A DNA stretch of 64,000 nucleotides from UBA6109 sp035366835 (lineage in GTDB: Bacteria > Desulfobacterota > Syntrophia > Syntrophales > UBA6109), in assembly GCA_035366835.1 (NCBI GenBank), contig DAOSIS010000001.1, positions 62,001 to 126,000 on the forward strand, read 5' to 3'. The number at the start of each line of letters is the position of its first letter. The stretch's first letter is position 1. This document shows positions 59,433-64,000 of the stretch, piece by piece. Position numbers and translations under genes: made by a program. The notes beneath the pieces were generated by a model. It saw only the letters and a list, made by a program, of their open reading frames with translations. It had not been told where the DNA came from and ran no database searches.

Positions 59433-62400
59433 ATGCAAAACGACCTGACATTCTTCACCAATGACCCAGGTTCCACGTTGCTTGACCGGTTCCAGAAAAC
59501 CCTCCGGGACGTGAAGTTTTTCGACATCCTGGCGGGCTATTTCCGCACCAGCGGCTTCGACAAACTCCACGAGGCCTTCGCCTCCATCGACAAGATCCGC
59601 ATCCTCGTCGGCCTGAACGTCGATCGTCAGGCCTTCGAGATCATCGACGCTTACCAGTCCCAGTCCGCGCTGGATTTCGAATCCCACAAACGAACAAAAG
59701 AAATCTTCTCCTCGGCAGTTACCGAAGAGATGGACTGTTCCCCGGACAGCTACGAGACCGAACTGGGTGTCCGCAAGTTCATCGAGTTCCTGCGCTCCGG
59801 TAAGATGGAGATCAAGGCCTACCCCAGCGGCAACCTTCACGCCAAGGTTTATATCAGCCGATTCGGCGAGGACGACCGCGATTTCGGCCGGGTGATCACC
59901 GGTTCCAGCAACTTCTCCGAGGCGGGGCTCATCGCCAACCGGGAGTTCAACGTGGAGTTGAAAAACCGGGCGGACGTGGAATTCGCCCTGGCCCGATTCG
60001 AGGAGCTCTGGAAGGACGCGGTCGATCTCTCCCATGAGTACGTGGATACCATCCACGACAAGACTTGGCTCAACGACGAGATCACTCCCTACCACCTCTA
60101 CCTGAAGTTCCTTTATGAGCACTTCCGGGAGGACATCAACCTCGACGAGGATTTTGAAACGTATCTTCCGGAAGGTTTCATGGACCTGGATTATCAGAAG
60201 CAGGCGGTGATTGCCGCGAAGAAGATCCTCGACGCTTACAACGGCGTCTTTCTCGCCGACGTGGTCGGCCTCGGTAAGACCTACATCTCCGCCATGCTCG
60301 CTCAGCAGCTTCGGGGCAAGATCCTGGTCATCTGCCCGCCGGTGCTGAAGGATTACTGGGAGGAGACCTTCTTCGAATTCGGCGTCCGCGGCTACAAGGT
60401 GGAGTCCCTGGGAAAGCTCGATCATGTCATCAAAGAAGGGGCAGCCAAGTTCGATTTCATCTTCATCGACGAGGCACACCGATTCCGCAACGAAGTGACA
60501 CAGGGATACGAGAAGCTCCACCAGATTTGTTTCGGCAAGAAAGTGATTCTCGTTTCGGCCACGCCGCTCAACAACACCGTGGAGGACATCTACAGCCAGC
60601 TTAAGCTCTTCCAGATCCCCAAGAAGAGCACAATCCCCGGGGTTGCCGATCTGGAGAAGTTCTTCGCCGGTCTCAAAACCCGCCTGGACCGGTATGCCAA
60701 GACGGATCCCGGGTATGCGGAAGAGATCAAGGACGTCTCGCGGGACGTCCGGGAAAAGGTGCTCAAATACGTCATGGTCCGCCGCACCCGTTCAGAGGTC
60801 GTCAATTTTTTCAAAAACGACATAAGCAAACAGGGGCTCTCCTTCCCCGAGTTGGGCGATCCCCAGCGCCTGATCTACACCTTCGACGCCCGGCAGGAGC
60901 GGATCTTCAATGCCACCATCGAGCTTCTCAAGAAGTTCTGCTATGCCCGCTACACGCCCTTGCTCTACCTGAAGAAGCAGCTCGACCCTCTGGAGCTACA
61001 GTCTCAGCGCAACATCGGCGGATTCATGAAAGGCATCCTGGTCAAGCGCCTGGAGAGCAGCTTCCACGCCTTCGGCAACACGCTCAAGCGTTTCATCACG
61101 TCCTATGAGAAGTTCATTGCCATGATCGAACAGGGCAAGGTCTACATCAGCAAGCGGGTAAATGTGTACGACTTCTTGGAGGAGGACAACGAGGAGGCCC
61201 TGCTCAATCTGGTGGAACAGGACCGGGTGCAGAAATATACGGCAGACGAATTCACCGACGATTTCCTCACCCGGCTGAACGATGACCTGAATCTCCTGAA
61301 GGAGATCAAGCGAATCTGGATGGGGATCACCGGCGATCCCAAGATCGAGCAGTTCATCACCGATCTGCGGGGCCACGCCATTCTCAAGGGCAAGAAGCTC
61401 CTGGTCTTCACCGAATCGAAGGAGACAGGCGAGTACCTCTACCGCCGGCTGGAGCGGGAATTTCCCGGCGAGGCAATGTTCTTCTGCAGCACGGGAGGTT
61501 TCTACGACGGCGTGGAATTCGGGCCGGCGCCTGCGCGCGACCTCGTCAAGGACCACTTCGATCCGAACCGGAAACAGGGACGAAAGGATGGCATCCGCAT
61601 CCTCGTCACCACCGACGTCCTGGCGGAGGGGATCAACCTCCACCGCTCCAACATCGTCATCAACTACGACCTCCCCTGGAACCCGACCCGCGTGCTCCAG
61701 CGGGTGGGTCGCGTCAACCGGGTCGGTGCCGCCCACGACAAGGTCCACGTGTTCAATTTCTTCCCCACCGCCCAGTCCGACCTGCACCTGGGACTGGAGG
61801 CCAGCGTCAAGGCCAAGATCCAGGCCTTCCACGACACCCTCGGTGAGGATTCCAAATACCTGACCGAAGAAGAGGAGGTCACCAGCCACGAGCTCTTCGG
61901 CGACCGGCTCTTCTCGCAACTGAACGACAGAAAGAACCTGGAGGGGGAGGACGAGGGCGAACGGTCGGAGCTGGAGTACCTGCAGAAGATCCGCGACATC
62001 CGCGACAACGATCCCGGCCTGTTCGAGAAGATCAAACGCCTGCCCAAGAAGGCCCGCTCCGGCCGTGCCTGGCCCTCCGGCGGGAAGGCCGAGCCCGACG
62101 CCGTGGTCACCTTCTTCCGCAAGGGCAAGCTCAAGAAGTTCTGCCTGGCCGGTGAAAGGGCCGTCCGGGAGCTCACCTTCTTCGAGGCTGCCGACTGCTT
62201 TGCCTGCGAACCCGACGCCAAACGCTTGCCGCTGCCGAAGGCCTTCTACCCGCTCCTGGAGAAGAACAAGCAGGAGTTCGACCTCCTCACCTCCGGCGAG
62301 ACCCCGGAAAAGACAGGCCACGCCAGCAAGTCCAACGAGGCCTATCTCATGAAGAGGCTCAAGGCCAAGGAGATGAAGTACTTCCAGGGATTCACCGACG

Positions 62401-62768
62401 ACGATGAAGATTTTCTCAAGGCGGTGCTCAAGGCCTTCGAGGACGGCGTCATTCCCAGGAACACGAGCAAACGCCTCAAGCAGGAGCTGGAGAAGGAAGC
62501 CCAGCCGCTCAAGTCGCTGGCCATCTTCCGAAACAACATCCCCCTTGCCCTGCTGACGGGCGGGCAGGCACCGCGGGGACGGGAGCTGAGCACCCGGGAG
62601 GTGATCCTCTCCGAATACCTGACCGGAGCAGGTAACACAGCCCCGAAAGTAATGGCAGACGTCTATCGTACTATTACTGAGGAAGAGGGCGGCCGTGACT
62701 GGCTCAAAGATTCCCGGCAAATGGAAAAAGTCATAACCGATGAAGTAAGCGATCCATGGGGCTCTTGA
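59433..62768 (+). CDS. PLD-domain SNF2-family DNA helicase/translocase (defence type)
   Basis: This 1111-residue protein has a phospholipase-D-like nuclease domain first, with His136 and Lys138 in LHAKVYISRF and GSSNFSEAGL after it. The SNF2 helicase part has motif I DVVGLGKTYIS (from 276), motif II DEAH (346-349), motif III VSATPLNN, and motif VI LQRVGRVNRVG. The C-terminal 300 residues are charged and of unknown fold. The domain order and the methyltransferase gene 67 bases downstream fit a restriction-like or DISARM-type defence unit. The 210 bases upstream are AT-richer than the gene before, which suggests an acquired block. Confidence 0.87.
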   Translation: MQNDLTFFTNDPGSTLLDRFQKTLRDVKFFDILAGYFRTSGFDKLHEAFASIDKIRILVGLNVDRQAFEIIDAYQSQSALDFESHKRTKEIFSSAVTEEMDCSPDSYETELGVRKFIEFLRSGKMEIKAYPSGNLHAKVYISRFGEDDRDFGRVITGSSNFSEAGLIANREFNVELKNRADVEFALARFEELWKDAVDLSHEYVDTIHDKTWLNDEITPYHLYLKFLYEHFREDINLDEDFETYLPEGFMDLDYQKQAVIAAKKILDAYNGVFLADVVGLGKTYISAMLAQQLRGKILVICPPVLKDYWEETFFEFGVRGYKVESLGKLDHVIKEGAAKFDFIFIDEAHRFRNEVTQGYEKLHQICFGKKVILVSATPLNNTVEDIYSQLKLFQIPKKSTIPGVADLEKFFAGLKTRLDRYAKTDPGYAEEIKDVSRDVREKVLKYVMVRRTRSEVVNFFKNDISKQGLSFPELGDPQRLIYTFDARQERIFNATIELLKKFCYARYTPLLYLKKQLDPLELQSQRNIGGFMKGILVKRLESSFHAFGNTLKRFITSYEKFIAMIEQGKVYISKRVNVYDFLEEDNEEALLNLVEQDRVQKYTADEFTDDFLTRLNDDLNLLKEIKRIWMGITGDPKIEQFITDLRGHAILKGKKLLVFTESKETGEYLYRRLEREFPGEAMFFCSTGGFYDGVEFGPAPARDLVKDHFDPNRKQGRKDGIRILVTTDVLAEGINLHRSNIVINYDLPWNPTRVLQRVGRVNRVGAAHDKVHVFNFFPTAQSDLHLGLEASVKAKIQAFHDTLGEDSKYLTEEEEVTSHELFGDRLFSQLNDRKNLEGEDEGERSELEYLQKIRDIRDNDPGLFEKIKRLPKKARSGRAWPSGGKAEPDAVVTFFRKGKLKKFCLAGERAVRELTFFEAADCFACEPDAKRLPLPKAFYPLLEKNKQEFDLLTSGETPEKTGHASKSNEAYLMKRLKAKEMKYFQGFTDDDEDFLKAVLKAFEDGVIPRNTSKRLKQELEKEAQPLKSLAIFRNNIPLALLTGGQAPRGRELSTREVILSEYLTGAGNTAPKVMADVYRTITEEEGGRDWLKDSRQMEKVITDEVSDPWGS

Positions 62769-62835
62769 TCGGCGGTGGCCGCCAGGATTGACGCAAAAGC
62801 GAAATGAAAATGATCCACAAAACGGAAGTGAGGCC

Positions 62836-64000
62836 ATGAACAAAGAAGAGGCCAAAAGGCTCATCCGGGAGACCTTCCAAAACCACTTCGACGAAAGCCG
62901 CTTCCGCCTCTTTGCCAAGAACCTCTTCAACGACCTGGACGAATCCAAGGCCTTCGCCTACCAGGGGCAGTACATCCCCGACGCCTACAAGGACCATGTC
63001 CGCCAGTACAAGCGCCTCGGCAAATACACCGATCCGGACGAGGCCGCCCTGGACGTCCTGGTCGTCAACCTGAAGCGGGAGACGGCCCTCGACCGCGCCC
63101 GCACCATGCAGCGCAACTTCATCGCCTGGTACCTCAAGCACCGGGGCGAGAAGGATGCCGCCATCGTCGCATACCACACCGACGGTCTGGAGGATTGGCG
63201 CTTCTCCTACGTCCGGATGGACTACCGGACAGAGCGGGGGGAAACGGGAAAGGTCCGCGTCAAAACCGATCTGACACCGGCCCGCCGTTACTCTTTTCTT
63301 GTCGGTCAGAACGAAAACAGCCACACCGCGCAGACCCGTTTTCAACCATTGCTTGAGGATGACCGGCATAACCCAACCCTGGACCGGATCGAAGAAGCCT
63401 TCAACATCGAAACGGTCACTCAAGAATTTTTTGAAAAATACCGGCTGCTGTTCAATGAACTGAAGGAGGCCTTGGACAGCGTTGTAGCGCACAATGCCGC
63501 CGTCGCCGAAGACTTTGGAGAGAAAGGCGTCGATACGGTCAATTTTGCCAAAAAGACCCTGGGACAAATTGTTTTCCTGTACTTCCTGCAGAAAAAGGGT
63601 TGGTTCGGCGTCGCCAGGGACAAAGCCTGGGGCACAGGCCCCAAAAACTTCCTCCGACAGCTCTTCGAAGACCGGAAATACAACAACTTCTTCAACGACA
63701 TTCTCGAACCGCTCTTCTACGAGGCCCTTGCCCGCGAGCGGGACCGGAATTATTACCGATTGTTCGACTGCAAAATTCCTTTCCTGAACGGCGGGCTCTT
63801 CGACCCGATCAACGAATATGATTGGGTTCATTGCGACATCCTCCTGCCGGATGCCCTGTTTTCCAATTGGGAGCGGACCGAGGAAGGGGACGTCGGGACA
63901 GGCATTCTCGACATCTTCGACCGTTACAATTTCACCGTCCGGGAGGATGAACCGCTGGAGCGGGAAGTCGCCGTGGACCCGGAGATGCTGGGAAAGGTCT
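62836..64000 (+). CDS. Eco57I-like adenine-specific DNA methyltransferase / type IIG protein, 5' part
   Basis: The reading frame runs out of the window after 388 codons. It starts EEAKRLIRETFQNHFDESRF and contains TLGQIVFLYFLQKKGWFG, a stretch typical of the region before the methylase domain in Eco57I-type and PglX-like proteins. The catalytic NPPY motif lies beyond the end, so activity cannot be judged. An upstream AAGTGAGG serves as ribosome site. Its role with the PLD-SNF2 helicase is probably modification or restriction of foreign DNA. Confidence 0.72.
   Translation, partial: MNKEEAKRLIRETFQNHFDESRFRLFAKNLFNDLDESKAFAYQGQYIPDAYKDHVRQYKRLGKYTDPDEAALDVLVVNLKRETALDRARTMQRNFIAWYLKHRGEKDAAIVAYHTDGLEDWRFSYVRMDYRTERGETGKVRVKTDLTPARRYSFLVGQNENSHTAQTRFQPLLEDDRHNPTLDRIEEAFNIETVTQEFFEKYRLLFNELKEALDSVVAHNAAVAEDFGEKGVDTVNFAKKTLGQIVFLYFLQKKGWFGVARDKAWGTGPKNFLRQLFEDRKYNNFFNDILEPLFYEALARERDRNYYRLFDCKIPFLNGGLFDPINEYDWVHCDILLPDALFSNWERTEEGDVGTGILDIFDRYNFTVREDEPLEREVAVDPEMLGKV

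Overview
The window reads as GC-rich chromosomal DNA from an anaerobic, metabolically versatile bacterium. It carries a tungsten/molybdenum aldehyde:ferredoxin oxidoreductase, two TRAP transporters, methylmalonyl-CoA mutase, an ADP-forming acyl-CoA synthetase, Etf-linked acyl-CoA oxidation and several sigma-54 controlled units. Together with an imperfect palindromic repeat of a kind I associate with Deltaproteobacteria, this suggests Desulfobacterota (Syntrophales-like). That placement is inference. No rRNA, tRNA, CRISPR or transposase was seen.

Layout. 1-1.7 kb: 3' end of leuD, a palindromic repeat and a LarA-like racemase. 1.8-7.2 kb: nhaA and a ZraPSR-like envelope stress module (Spy/ZraP protein, sensor kinase, NtrC-type regulator) with a consensus-perfect sigma-54 promoter. 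7.3-13.7 kb: ilvD, an AEC carrier, then a thiol-redox set (CcdA-like, TlpA-like, a membrane protein, an NHLRC2-like thioredoxin/NHL protein). 13.6-17.8 kb: tandem flavodoxin-like protein, NCS2 permease, methyltransferase, ABM protein, YhbY protein.

17.8-29.5 kb is a sigma-54 catabolic island. A PAS-AAA-TyrR-type activator sits between two strong -24/-12 promoters. One drives a class III aminotransferase, a DctPQM TRAP transporter, a saccharopine-dehydrogenase-like enzyme and probably methylmalonate-semialdehyde dehydrogenase. The other drives an AOR. The likely job is uptake and oxidation of an amino acid or opine-like amine to a semialdehyde and then to acetyl- or propionyl-CoA. Methylmalonyl-CoA mutase and epimerase at 43-46 kb would handle propionyl-CoA carbon.

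29.7-46 kb: a glyoxylate branch (hyi, glxR, FadR-type regulator), a lipoprotein metalloprotease, a lytic transglycosylase, a MOT1-like molybdate transporter, SDR, D-aminoacylase, thiM-thiE, FAH and alpha/beta hydrolases, an HAD-like protein, two VOC proteins, and the split mutase. A 498-base gap at 45.7-46.2 kb is full of inverted repeats and has a plus-strand terminator with no gene in front of it.

46.2-56.1 kb looks like one long minus-strand operon: acyl-CoA dehydrogenase, EtfB, EtfA, crotonase, ADP-forming acyl-CoA synthetase and a second TRAP transporter. A TetR regulator precedes it, and the same 11-base operator half lies before both the regulator and the operon. Both the dehydrogenase and the crotonase lack a canonical catalytic glutamate, so the substrate may be unusual. 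56.4-59.2 kb holds small housekeeping or unknown genes. 59.4 kb to the end is the start of a defence-type locus: a PLD-SNF2 helicase followed by a truncated Eco57I-like methyltransferase.
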